Positions 1-6,415 of a DNA stretch of 9,729 nt are shown one piece after another; within the stretch, counting starts at the first letter, position 1, and every line of letters starts with the position of its first letter. The notes under the pieces are model-generated. The model was not told the origin of the DNA, searched no databases, and worked only from the letters and a program-made list of their open reading frames with translations. This stretch comes from Oscillospiraceae bacterium (GTDB taxonomy: Bacteria; Bacillota; Clostridia; Oscillospirales; Ruminococcaceae). The stretch spans positions 1 to 9,729 of the forward strand of contig JAFUQL010000195.1 of the NCBI GenBank assembly GCA_017472375.1. The letters run 5' to 3'. Position numbers and translations under genes: made by a program.

Positions 1-791
1 CGCAGGTAATAGATGATGCGATCGGGAGGAGTCTCCACCATGGGACAGCGATGCACCGCACCGGAAAGCCGCCGCGCCACCGAGGTGGGCATCACCGCCC
101 ACGCGCCCTCGTCCTGCAGCAGATCCTCCATCCACGCCATGTGATCCAGCAGGATGGTGGGCATGGCGTCCGCGCCAAACCAGTAATCGTGCCACTGGTC
201 GCACTCCGGGTTCCAGGGCATCCGCACCTCCCGGGCAGGGTCCAGCATGGTGGGGTGTACGGGCTGTTCCGGGGCTTTGTCCCGGTTCATCACCAGCACC
301 ATCGGTTCCCGGAACGCTGGCACAGTTTCCACCCGGCGGCGGAACATATTGTCCGAGATGAACGCCAGATCCGCCATACCCATGGCCACGTCCTCATATC
401 CCATGATAGAGCGGCAATTCTGGTATTTCACCCGCACCCGGTCATCCTCCCGGAGGAACCGCCGCAGTGCCGGCCCCAGAATGTAGGTGCTGACGCTGAC
501 GATGGATTCCAGATTCAGCACCAGCCCATTGTCCAGACGTTCAATGGAGCGGGCCTCCCGCCATACGGCCAGCCACTTTTCCGCCACCGGCATAAAGGCG
601 CGGCCCTGCTCGGTCAGCTCTACCGATTTGTGTCCCCGGCCTCGCTCAATCAGCTGGTAACCCAGCTCCCCCTCCAGCGTACGGATGCGGTGGCTGAGCG
701 CCGGCTGGGTCACATAGAGCTGCTTTGCCGCACCGGAAATGGTGCCGCAGCGCACTACCTCCAAAAAGGCTTCGATCTCAAGGTGAGTCAT
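1..791 (-). CDS. LysR-family transcriptional regulator (C-terminus cut off by the left window edge)
   Basis: The reading frame is open from the ATG at 791 down to base 1, giving 263 visible codons. LysR proteins usually have about 290-310, so roughly the last 30-40 residues lie outside the window. Residues 1-60 form the classic N-terminal winged helix-turn-helix: it opens MTHLEIEAFLEVV, followed by SGAAKQLYVTQPALSHRI as the helix-turn-helix (about 19-36) and RTLEGELGYQLIER. The rest matches the length and style of the LysR effector-binding domain, with a beta strand at about 82-90 (LVLNLESIVSVS) and MADLAFISDN at about 124-133. A ribosome binding site (AGAGGAGA) lies just upstream of the start. 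It is divergent from the MATE transporter gene across a 212-bp spacer, the usual geometry for a LysR activator and its target, so control of the pump is a reasonable inference. The inducer cannot be read from sequence. Confidence 0.93.
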   Translation of the reverse strand, partial: MTHLEIEAFLEVVRCGTISGAAKQLYVTQPALSHRIRTLEGELGYQLIERGRGHKSVELTEQGRAFMPVAEKWLAVWREARSIERLDNGLVLNLESIVSVSTYILGPALRRFLREDDRVRVKYQNCRSIMGYEDVAMGMADLAFISDNMFRRRVETVPAFREPMVLVMNRDKAPEQPVHPTMLDPAREVRMPWNPECDQWHDYWFGADAMPTILLDHMAWMEDLLQDEGAWAVMPTSVARRLSGAVHRCPMVETPPDRIIYYL

Positions 792-1003
792 GGGACAGTC
801 TCCTCTCTGCGGGTTCTTGCGAAACCTGGTCTGATTCGATTTTAATATAATATTTTATTTATATTTTAGCAAGCAAAATTGCATTTTACAAATATATCAA
901 GCTATGGTATCCTCAAATCAAGGCAAATTCTTTTGCACGATACAGTATAAAATGCAAAGCAGCCCGCATACCGGGCTCTTGTTTTTCAGAAAGGATGACC
1001 GCC
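792..1003. promoter_or_regulatory. Divergent LysR/MATE control region
   Basis: This 212-bp spacer is strikingly AT-rich between about 835 and 955. On the minus strand TTGCTT (876-871) and TATTAT (852-847) are 18 bp apart and could be the lysR promoter. On the plus strand TATAAA (946-951) could be the -10 of the pump gene, but no good -35 lies 16-18 bp upstream, which fits an activator-dependent promoter. An imperfect dyad ATATC-N7-GGTAT (894-910), which also satisfies the LysR T-N11-A pattern (T897, A909), is a candidate LysR site between the two promoters. The base matches are seen directly; the assignments are inference. Confidence 0.4.
961..986 (+). terminator. Terminator-like hairpin in the MATE leader
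   Basis: AGCCCG (961-966) and CGGGCT (972-977) form a perfect 6-bp GC-rich stem with a 5-base loop, followed by CTTGTTTTT. This resembles an intrinsic terminator, yet it lies only about 5 bases before the ribosome binding site of the MATE gene. It could be an attenuator in the leader or the end of a short upstream transcript. The stem is short, so a chance match is possible. Confidence 0.4.
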
Positions 1004-2353
1004 ATGACCCGCACCCACGACCTGACCTGCGGCCCGATCCGCCCCCAGCTCATCGAGCTGGCCGTTCCCCTGCTGCTGGGCAACATCCTGCAACAGTTCT
1101 ACAACACCATCGACAGCTTCATCGTAGGGCGCTATGTGGGCCTTGATGCCTTTGCGGCACTGGGCGTGGCCGGCACGGTGATGAACCTGTTTGTGTTCGT
1201 GCTCACCGGCTTCTGTTCGGGCATCTCCATCATTCTGGCGAACTTCTACGGGCGCAAGGACTACGGCGGCTTCCGGCAGGAGGTCTGGCTCAGCACCGCG
1301 CTGGGCACCGTGGCCACGGCGGCGCTCAGTCTGGTGGGCTTTGCGGCCATGGGGCCGGTCCTTGCCCTCATCCAGACCCCCGCTGACCTGATCCCCCCGG
1401 TGCGGGAGTACCTGACCGTCATTTTCATCGGTCTGGTCAGCACCTATCTGTACAATCTGTGCGCCGCAGCACTGCGTGCGGCGGGTAATTCGGCGGCAGC
1501 GCTGGGTGCGCTGGCCATCGCTATGGGCACCAATCTGGTGCTGGACTATCTGTTCGTGGCGGTGCTGGGCTTCGGCGTGGCCGGTGCAGCATGGGCGACC
1601 GTTCTGGCACAGCTTTTGTCGGTGGCCATCTGCGTGATCTACTGGAAGCTCCATTTTTCTCACCTGTTGTTCACCTCCGCCGATATGCACTACGACCACA
1701 GCCTTGTGACCCAGTCGGCCAATTACGGGCTGGTCTCCGCACTGCACCAGTCCAGCCTGTACATCGGCAAGCTGCTGGTGCAGGGCGCGGTAAACACCAT
1801 GGGCACGCAGGTCATCGCCGCCTACACCGCCACCATGCGCATCGAGGGCTTCCTCAACTCCTTCGGCGACAGCGGTGCCGCCGCCGTGTCGGTGTTCGTG
1901 GCCCAGAATGAGGGCGCCCGCGATCGCCGCCGCGCCAAGGATGGCTTCCGCATGGGCATGAAGCTGATGCTGGCCATGTTTGTGGTGCTGGCCGTGGTGA
2001 TGGTGCTGGTGGCCCGCCCCTGCACCCAGTTCCTGGTGGGCGAGACCGAGGGCCTCACCGTCGAGAGTGCCGTGGGCTACCTGTGGGTCATCGCCCCCTT
2101 CTACGCACTCAACTTCATCGGCAGCGTGTTTGTGGGCTTTTACCGCGGCCGTGGCCTGGTACACGTCCCGGTCATCGGCACCTGCCTGCACATCAGCATC
2201 CGGGTCATCCTGTCCTACCTGCTGGCGGACGCCATGGGCCTGCCTGCCGTGGCGCTGGCCACCGGCATCGGCTGGTTCTGCGTGAACAGCTACCAGACCC
2301 TCACCTACCGCAGCCTGAGCCGCAAGGATGCGCTCGAGGCCGCCTCCGAATAA
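1004..2353 (+). CDS. MATE-family multidrug efflux transporter
   Basis: This is a 449-residue integral membrane protein of the MATE (NorM/DinF/MepA-like, COG0534) family, which exports organic cations, drugs or metabolites in exchange for Na+ or H+. The N-terminus carries the typical first helix region (PLLLGNILQQFYNTIDSFIV, about residues 22-41) and a second segment, ALGVAGTVMNLFVFVLTGFC. RAAGNS (about 158-163) corresponds to the family's R-A-x-G-[DN]-S motif before a helix, followed by NLVLDYLFV. The second half repeats the pattern from about residue 247 (QSSLYIGKLLVQG). Length and hydrophobicity fit 12 membrane helices. I chose the ATG at 1004 because AAGGA (991-995) then sits 8 bases upstream; the in-frame ATG at 995 overlaps that site and is less likely. 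The gene is divergent from a LysR regulator and ends at a bidirectional terminator. The substrate is not predictable. Confidence 0.95.
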   Translation: MTRTHDLTCGPIRPQLIELAVPLLLGNILQQFYNTIDSFIVGRYVGLDAFAALGVAGTVMNLFVFVLTGFCSGISIILANFYGRKDYGGFRQEVWLSTALGTVATAALSLVGFAAMGPVLALIQTPADLIPPVREYLTVIFIGLVSTYLYNLCAAALRAAGNSAAALGALAIAMGTNLVLDYLFVAVLGFGVAGAAWATVLAQLLSVAICVIYWKLHFSHLLFTSADMHYDHSLVTQSANYGLVSALHQSSLYIGKLLVQGAVNTMGTQVIAAYTATMRIEGFLNSFGDSGAAAVSVFVAQNEGARDRRRAKDGFRMGMKLMLAMFVVLAVVMVLVARPCTQFLVGETEGLTVESAVGYLWVIAPFYALNFIGSVFVGFYRGRGLVHVPVIGTCLHISIRVILSYLLADAMGLPAVALATGIGWFCVNSYQTLTYRSLSRKDALEAASE

Positions 2354-2385
2354 GATACCCCCTCTTTCCATCATACACACAGAGC

Positions 2386-2427
2386 ACAAAAGGGGCGGCA
2401 CATCACACGGTGTGCCGCCCCTTTTGT
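2386..2427. terminator. Bidirectional intrinsic terminator between convergent genes
   Basis: A perfect 17-bp inverted repeat (2386-2402 and 2411-2427) with an 8-base loop carries AAAA on its left flank and TTTT on its right flank, inside the stem. It can stop the MATE transcript coming from the left and the DUF815 ATPase transcript coming from the right. Confidence 0.93.
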
Positions 2428-2446
2428 ATGGAATTATCGGTCGTGC

Positions 2447-3634
2447 TCACAGCTGGACGCCGGCCTTGCACAGTTCCACGAACTGCTTGGCCACCCGGGG
2501 GCTTCGCCCGCCTGCGCGGATGGCAAACGCCTCCGCCTTGATCATCAGCTGGTCGGAGGGCATCTGCAGTCCGTACTGGCTGGCCAGCTCGGTGACGATC
2601 TGGGTGAAGCGGGCCTTGTCCGGCCGGCTGAAGGTGACCGTCAGACCGAACCGTGCCGACAGGCTCATCAGCTCCTGCATGGTATCGCCGTGGTGGATGT
2701 CGTCCCCTGCCCGGTCGCTCATGGTCTCCTTGATCAGGTGGCGGCGGTTGGAGGTGGCGTACACCGCCAGATTCTGGCTGCGGCCGCCCACACTGCCCTC
2801 CAAAATGGCCTTCAGCGCTGCAAAGTTGTCGTCATTGGCGGTAAAGGACAGGTCATCGATAAACAGAATGAATTTCAGCGGGTTGGCCGCCAGGCTGTCC
2901 ATCAGCTCCGGAAGCTGATAGAGCTGGTTTTTCTTCACCTCCACAAGGCGCAGGCCCTGCGGGGCAAACTCGTTGGCGATGGCCTTGATGGCGCTGGATT
3001 TACCGGTGCCCGCATCGCCGTACAGCAGCACGTTGTTGGCGGGCTTGCCCTCCAGCAGAGCGCGGGTGTTGGCGATGACCTTCTCCCGCTCCCGCTCATA
3101 TCCAGGAAGCTGCTCCAGCCGCTGCGGGTCGGGGTACTTCACCGGCACAAGATGCCCGTCCTCCAGCGTGAACACATGGTGCCGGGCAAAAACGCCATAG
3201 CCCTTATGGCTCACATCGTTCATGCGCTGTGCGTAGGCGGCCCGGAAGTCCGGCTGGCTCACTTCCCACAGAGGCATCGGCCCGTGGGCCTTCATCCCCA
3301 CCAGCACGGCGGCAGGGGGCAGCTGCGCAACCTCCTCCAGCAGGGCCAGTTCCAGCTCCAGGCAGCGGCGCAGCTGCGGGCCGGGGCCGGGAGCGGTGCA
3401 GCTCTTGACCACATAGAGGTTCTCGTCCTGCAGGACGGTTTCCAGCAGATAGTCGCTCCAATTTTCGGTGTGGGCAAACAGCGCCGCGCAGAACGCGCCG
3501 TACCGCCGCACCTGTTCGGTTTTGTCCTCACCGCATTCCAGCATACGCATAAAGGCAGCCACCACAGGGTCCTGCAGCAGGCCCCGGAATACCACCAGCC
3601 CCTCCATGCGGAGGGCGATCTCACGTCGATCCAT
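2447..3634 (-). CDS. DUF815-type AAA+ ATPase (ATP-binding protein)
   Basis: This 395-residue protein has an N-terminal region of about 195 residues with no motif I recognise, then an AAA+ ATPase module. The Walker A motif is GDAGTGKS (206-213), Walker B is FILFIDDLSF (255-264), sensor 1 is ATSN (293-296) and the sensor 2 region is GGRSPR (375-380), with a possible arginine finger at SARFG (326-330). Order and spacing match the DUF815 (PF05673) family, which is widespread in bacteria but lacks a firm cellular role. No signal peptide or membrane segment is seen, so it is probably cytoplasmic. The ATG at 3634 has AGGTGG 7 bases upstream. A longer frame starting at a TTG at 3694 would begin essentially at the predicted transcription start, so I rejected it. 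The gene stands alone, convergent with the MATE gene and divergent from the SseB-like gene. Confidence 0.9.
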   Translation of the reverse strand: MDRREIALRMEGLVVFRGLLQDPVVAAFMRMLECGEDKTEQVRRYGAFCAALFAHTENWSDYLLETVLQDENLYVVKSCTAPGPGPQLRRCLELELALLEEVAQLPPAAVLVGMKAHGPMPLWEVSQPDFRAAYAQRMNDVSHKGYGVFARHHVFTLEDGHLVPVKYPDPQRLEQLPGYEREREKVIANTRALLEGKPANNVLLYGDAGTGKSSAIKAIANEFAPQGLRLVEVKKNQLYQLPELMDSLAANPLKFILFIDDLSFTANDDNFAALKAILEGSVGGRSQNLAVYATSNRRHLIKETMSDRAGDDIHHGDTMQELMSLSARFGLTVTFSRPDKARFTQIVTELASQYGLQMPSDQLMIKAEAFAIRAGGRSPRVAKQFVELCKAGVQL

Positions 3635-3698
3635 GCTTCTACCACCTGACGTTTTATTGTTGTTTTCCGCCCTTCCATTCCCGGCGGGCAGCAAGTTC

Positions 3699-3727
3699 AG
3701 TATACTCCTTTCCGCCGCTCACTTCAA
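3699..3727 (-). promoter_or_regulatory. Promoter of the DUF815 ATPase gene
   Basis: On the minus strand TTGAAG (3727-3722) and TATACT (3704-3699) are separated by exactly 17 bp, a near-consensus sigma-A promoter. The predicted start at about 3692 leaves a leader of roughly 58 bases before the ATG at 3634. Confidence 0.75.
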
Positions 3728-3823
3728 CCCCCTAAACCACAGGCCGACATTGGCGGGTGCCAAGCGAATATGCCCAAGATCCATACCGGCAAAACACACT
3801 GCCGCGCACACAAGGAGGTCACC

Positions 3824-4237
3824 ATGTCCCACGCAAAACCACTCAGCCGGCTGCAGACCGCCCTCAACCTCCGCGCTGTCCCCGGCCCTGCCACGGCTCC
3901 GGCAGTCGCCGCGCTGCGCTACCACATCCTGCAGGATGACGACGTCCTGTGCGCCTGCCAGAACGTCCCGGGCGGCTATGTCCTGACCCCGTTCCACCGG
4001 CCGGACGGCAGCGCGCTTGTGGCTGTGTTCACCGACCGCGACCGCGCCCATACCTCCGGTATGCTCGTTCACCCCATGCCCCTGCTGGATGTGCTGAGCC
4101 GGCTGGCCATGGACGAGCAGCTGGACGGTCTGCTCATCGATGCCGGCACGGTGGATCTCGTCCTCAACCGGCAGACCGCCTGCGATGCGGCCAACGCTGC
4201 ACTGATGCAGCTGATGGACGAGTGGGACGACGATTGA
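3824..4237 (+). CDS. SseB-like small protein
   Basis: This is a 137-residue soluble protein with no signal peptide or membrane helix. From about residue 52 it runs YVLTPFHRPDGSALVAVFTD, then PMPLLDVLSRLAMDEQLDGL and IDAGTVDLVLNRQ. That order (an outer strand, a 'value for display' strand ending VFTD, a leucine-rich helix, then a hydrophobic strand followed by a second strand) matches the SseB N-terminal domain (PF07179), a widespread module of unclear function in Firmicutes. This is recognition by pattern; overall identity would be low. The start is firm: AAGGAGGT (3812-3819) stands 4 bases before the ATG at 3824, an almost perfect ribosome binding site, so the in-frame ATG at 3770 is not the start. 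The C-terminus is acidic (DEWDDD). It is divergent from the DUF815 gene and has no terminator of its own before the T-box promoter that begins 17 bases later. Confidence 0.82.
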   Translation: MSHAKPLSRLQTALNLRAVPGPATAPAVAALRYHILQDDDVLCACQNVPGGYVLTPFHRPDGSALVAVFTDRDRAHTSGMLVHPMPLLDVLSRLAMDEQLDGLLIDAGTVDLVLNRQTACDAANAALMQLMDEWDDD

Positions 4238-4254
4238 ACGCTTTGCAACACCAC

Positions 4255-4283
4255 TTGACAAAAGTGCCGCAGTTTGATAGAAT
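4255..4283 (+). promoter_or_regulatory. Promoter of the T-box leader / threonine ammonia-lyase unit
   Basis: A consensus TTGACA (4255-4260), a 17-bp spacer and TAGAAT (4278-4283) form the strongest promoter in the window. The predicted transcript starts near 4290, giving a leader of about 350 bases before the coding start. Confidence 0.9.
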
Positions 4284-4289
4284 GAAACA

Positions 4290-4580
4290 CACAGAAAAAA
4301 TGCGTTACAGCGGGGCCAGGCTGTGGCCCGCACGGGCACAGAGAGACGTCGTTTCGGTGCAAGACGGAGCCGTGTTCCACAGCAGATCTCCCCGCGAGCA
4401 GCATCCCGAACTGCGGCCCTGCCGCCCAGTAAGGATCGCCGGCCGGCCCCGTTACAAAGCCAGCGGATGTTGGTCCGCACAGAGCGGCCGCCTGTTTGGG
4501 CGGCAATCAAGAGTGGTACCGCGGAGTACTTGAACCGATTCAGTCTCCGTCTCTTGCATCGTAAGAGACGGGGGCTTTTT
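4290..4580 (+). ncRNA. T-box riboswitch leader
   Basis: The signature T-box GAGTGGTACCGCGG lies at 4511-4524. The antiterminator folds exactly as in the family: CAAGAG (4508-4513) pairs with CTCTTG (4551-4556), the seven-base bulge TGGTACC (4514-4520) is free to bind the tRNA acceptor end, and GCGGAG (4521-4526) pairs with CTCCGT (4545-4550). Upstream, stem I shows the AGAGAG element (4340-4345), GGTG of the distal loop (4356-4359), a GAAC (4408-4411) typical of the specifier loop, then AGTA (4429-4432) of stem II and GTTACA (4451-4456). A lower stem pairs 4310-4317 with 4415-4422. Uncharged tRNA should stabilise the antiterminator and switch on the lyase gene. The codon read is unclear: UGC follows GAAC in register, but CUG (4411-4413) and AUC (4403-4405) are alternatives. 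The bulge base U4517 calls for a tRNA ending in A73. Confidence 0.96.
4542..4580 (+). terminator. T-box intrinsic terminator (competes with the antiterminator)
   Basis: AGTCTCCGTCTCTT (4542-4555) pairs over 14 bp, with two G-U pairs, with AAGAGACGGGGGCT (4563-4576), followed by a run of T. Its 5' arm shares 4545-4555 with the antiterminator, so the two structures are mutually exclusive. Confidence 0.93.
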
Positions 4581-4639
4581 ATTATGCCCGAACGCCCCCG
4601 CACACAGCACCGAGCATCTGGGAAAGGAAGTCACACACC

Positions 4640-5845
4640 ATGGTCACACTGGACAAGATCTACCATGCCGCATTCGTTTTGAAGGACGTCGCCCGCAAGA
4701 CCGACCTCATCGCCGCACCCAACCTGTCCGGCGACAGCGAGCTTTATTTGAAGACCGAAAACCTGCAGGTGACCGGCAGCTTCAAGCTGCGGGGCGCTTA
4801 CTATAAGATCAGCCAGCTCACCGACGAGGAGAAGGCCCGGGGCATCATCGCCTGCAGTGCGGGCAACCACGCGCAGGGCGTGGCGCTGGCCGCCACCCAG
4901 AACGGCATCCGCAGCGTCGTATGCATGCCGGACGGCGCCCCCATCAGCAAGGTGGAGGCCACCAAACGGCTGGGCGCCGAGGTATGCCTGGTGCCCGGCG
5001 CCTACGACGACGCCTACGCCAAAGCCTGCGAGCTGCAGGAGCAGACCGGCGCCACCCTCATCCACCCCTTCGATGACGACATGGTCATCGCTGGCCAGGG
5101 CACCATTGGCCTGGAGATCCTTGATCAGCTGAAGGACGTGGACGCGGTGATCGTGCCCATCGGCGGCGGCGGCCTGATCAGCGGTGTGGCCTTCGCCATC
5201 AAGAGCCTGCGCCCGGACGTGAAGGTATACGGCGTACAGGCCGCCGGCGCGCCCAGCATGGCCAACAGCTTCCATGAGCACGAGCTTCAGGCCCTGCCCG
5301 CTGTGTCCACCTTTGCCGACGGCATCGCCGTGAAGCGTCCCGGCGACACCACCTTTGCCATGGTGGAGCAGTATGTGGACGAGATCGTCACTGTGAACGA
5401 GGACGAGATCGCCGCCGCCATCCTGGCCCTCATTGAGAAACAAAAACTCATCGCGGAGGGCGCAGGCGCGGTCAGCGTGGCTGCAGCCATGTTCGGCAAG
5501 CTGCCCATTCAGGGCAAGAAGGCCGTGTGCCTGGTGTCTGGCGGCAACATCGATGTGAACATCCTGAACCGGGTCATCACCCGCGGTCTGGTGATGGGCG
5601 GCCGCAACTCCAACCTGATGATCGCGCTGGAGGACAAGCCCGGCCAGCTGGAGACCGTCTCCCGCATCATCTCTGAGTGCGGCGCCAACGTGGTCAGCGT
5701 CTACCACGACCGGGCGGACACCTCCATGACCATCACCAGCTGCTTCCTGAAGCTGGGGCTGGAGACCCGTGACCACGCCCACATCGCCGCCGTGCGCAAG
5801 GCTCTCTCGGATGCGGGCTTCACCCTGGTCACTGAGCGCGCCTGA
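4640..5845 (+). CDS. ilvA: Threonine ammonia-lyase, medium form with C-terminal ACT domain
   Basis: This 401-residue PLP enzyme converts L-threonine to 2-oxobutanoate and ammonia, the first step of isoleucine synthesis; related enzymes also act on serine. The PLP lysine is K49 in TGSFKLRGA (45-53), the substrate loop is SAGNHAQG (73-80), the glycine-rich phosphate loop is GGGGL (175-179), and VSGGNID (299-305) contributes the serine that contacts the pyridine nitrogen. Residues from about 327 to the end (LMIALEDKPGQLETV onward) form an ACT-type domain, which in this family can bind an allosteric amino acid. Length and layout match the medium form (about 400 residues), shorter than the roughly 500-residue E. 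coli biosynthetic IlvA. AAGGA at 4624-4628 precedes the ATG. The gene stands alone behind a T-box and ends at a terminator; no other branched-chain genes are nearby. An anabolic rather than catabolic (tdcB-like) role is inferred from the T-box. Confidence 0.93.
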   Translation: MVTLDKIYHAAFVLKDVARKTDLIAAPNLSGDSELYLKTENLQVTGSFKLRGAYYKISQLTDEEKARGIIACSAGNHAQGVALAATQNGIRSVVCMPDGAPISKVEATKRLGAEVCLVPGAYDDAYAKACELQEQTGATLIHPFDDDMVIAGQGTIGLEILDQLKDVDAVIVPIGGGGLISGVAFAIKSLRPDVKVYGVQAAGAPSMANSFHEHELQALPAVSTFADGIAVKRPGDTTFAMVEQYVDEIVTVNEDEIAAAILALIEKQKLIAEGAGAVSVAAAMFGKLPIQGKKAVCLVSGGNIDVNILNRVITRGLVMGGRNSNLMIALEDKPGQLETVSRIISECGANVVSVYHDRADTSMTITSCFLKLGLETRDHAHIAAVRKALSDAGFTLVTERA

Positions 5846-5865
5846 GCCGCATCCTTGTAAAAAAC

Positions 5866-5917
5866 AACACCGCAGCGTTCCTCCTGCCAGCCGGCAGGAC
5901 GCGAACGCCGCGGTGTT
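5866..5917. terminator. Bidirectional terminator between ilvA and the Nudix gene
   Basis: A long interrupted hairpin: 5866-5873 pairs with 5910-5917, GCGTTC (5875-5880) with GAACGC (5903-5908), and CCTGCC (5883-5888) with GGCAGG (5893-5898) around a 4-base loop. An A-run lies on the left and a T-run on the right, so it can end both convergent transcripts. Confidence 0.9.
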
Positions 5918-5933
5918 TTTGCTTATAACAGGG

Positions 5934-6407
5934 TCACAGCTCCAGTTCTCGGCCGTTCAGTACGGCGCGAATCAGGTCATCGCCCCGGTACTCCAGCTTC
6001 AGCAGGAAGAAAGGCTCGTCCACTGCGATGAGCTGCAGGAAGATGCGGTCCCCCTCCCACTGGGGCAGCGCCGGGATGTCCGCCTTGTCCACCCACGCCA
6101 GGACTCCTTCGTTGCAATCCTCGATCAGCTCGCCCTCAAAGACGTCGCCGGTGAACAGGTGCATATACTCGGTGGGCCAGATGTCCGACACAAAGGTCAC
6201 CACACCCCGGCAGGTCCAGTGGGTCAGGCTCAGGCCGGTCTCCTCCCGCACTTCGCGCACAAGGCATTCATCGGGGCTCTCCTTGTCCTCAAACTTGCCG
6301 CCCACGCCCATCCATTTCCCCTCGTTGGGGTCCTGCTGTTTCTTGACCCGGTGCAGCAGCAGGTATTCATCGCCGCGGCGAATGTAACACAGTGTGGTAT
6401 TTTTCAT
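5934..6407 (-). CDS. Nudix hydrolase, MutT / 8-oxo-dGTP diphosphatase type
   Basis: This 157-residue cytoplasmic protein contains a full Nudix box at residues 37-59 with the spacing G-x5-E-x7-REV-x-EETGL (G37, E43, R51, E52, E55, E56, G58), so the metal-binding glutamates are intact and the enzyme should be active on a nucleoside diphosphate linked to another group. The preceding KWMGVGGKFE resembles Firmicute proteins annotated as 8-oxo-dGTP diphosphatases, which clean the nucleotide pool, but substrate assignment within Nudix is unreliable. It is the second gene of a leftward operon: the UDP-glucose dehydrogenase stop codon (TGA, 6418-6416) lies in its ribosome binding site (TGAGGTG), 8 bases before this ATG, implying translational coupling. 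That context leaves open a sugar-nucleotide substrate. It ends before a shared bidirectional terminator. Confidence 0.93.
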   Translation of the reverse strand: MKNTTLCYIRRGDEYLLLHRVKKQQDPNEGKWMGVGGKFEDKESPDECLVREVREETGLSLTHWTCRGVVTFVSDIWPTEYMHLFTGDVFEGELIEDCNEGVLAWVDKADIPALPQWEGDRIFLQLIAVDEPFFLLKLEYRGDDLIRAVLNGRELEL

Positions 6408-6415
6408 GGGTCACC

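Noticed and set aside
904..1146. Possible leader peptide starting at ATG 904 upstream of the MATE gene
   Set aside because: There is no ribosome binding site before it, and it runs through the hairpin and far into the MATE gene in another frame, unlike a short regulatory leader peptide.
986..2401. 471-residue open frame antisense to the MATE gene
   Set aside because: Its translation is rich in His, Gln and Gly with no domain, which is typical of the reverse strand of a GC-rich gene; the plus-strand MATE protein is unmistakable and the frame also runs into the terminator.
3635..3694. N-terminal extension of the DUF815 ATPase from a TTG at 3694
   Set aside because: The TTG falls at the predicted transcription start, leaving no leader, while the ATG at 3634 has a good AGGTGG site.
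3719..4603. 294-residue minus-strand frame across the SseB-like gene and T-box
   Set aside because: It crosses a strong opposite promoter and a structured riboswitch, and its translation has no family features.
4631..5782. 383-residue open frame antisense to ilvA
   Set aside because: Low-complexity His/Gly/Ala-rich translation, fully covered by a well-motifed PLP enzyme on the other strand; a codon-bias shadow.
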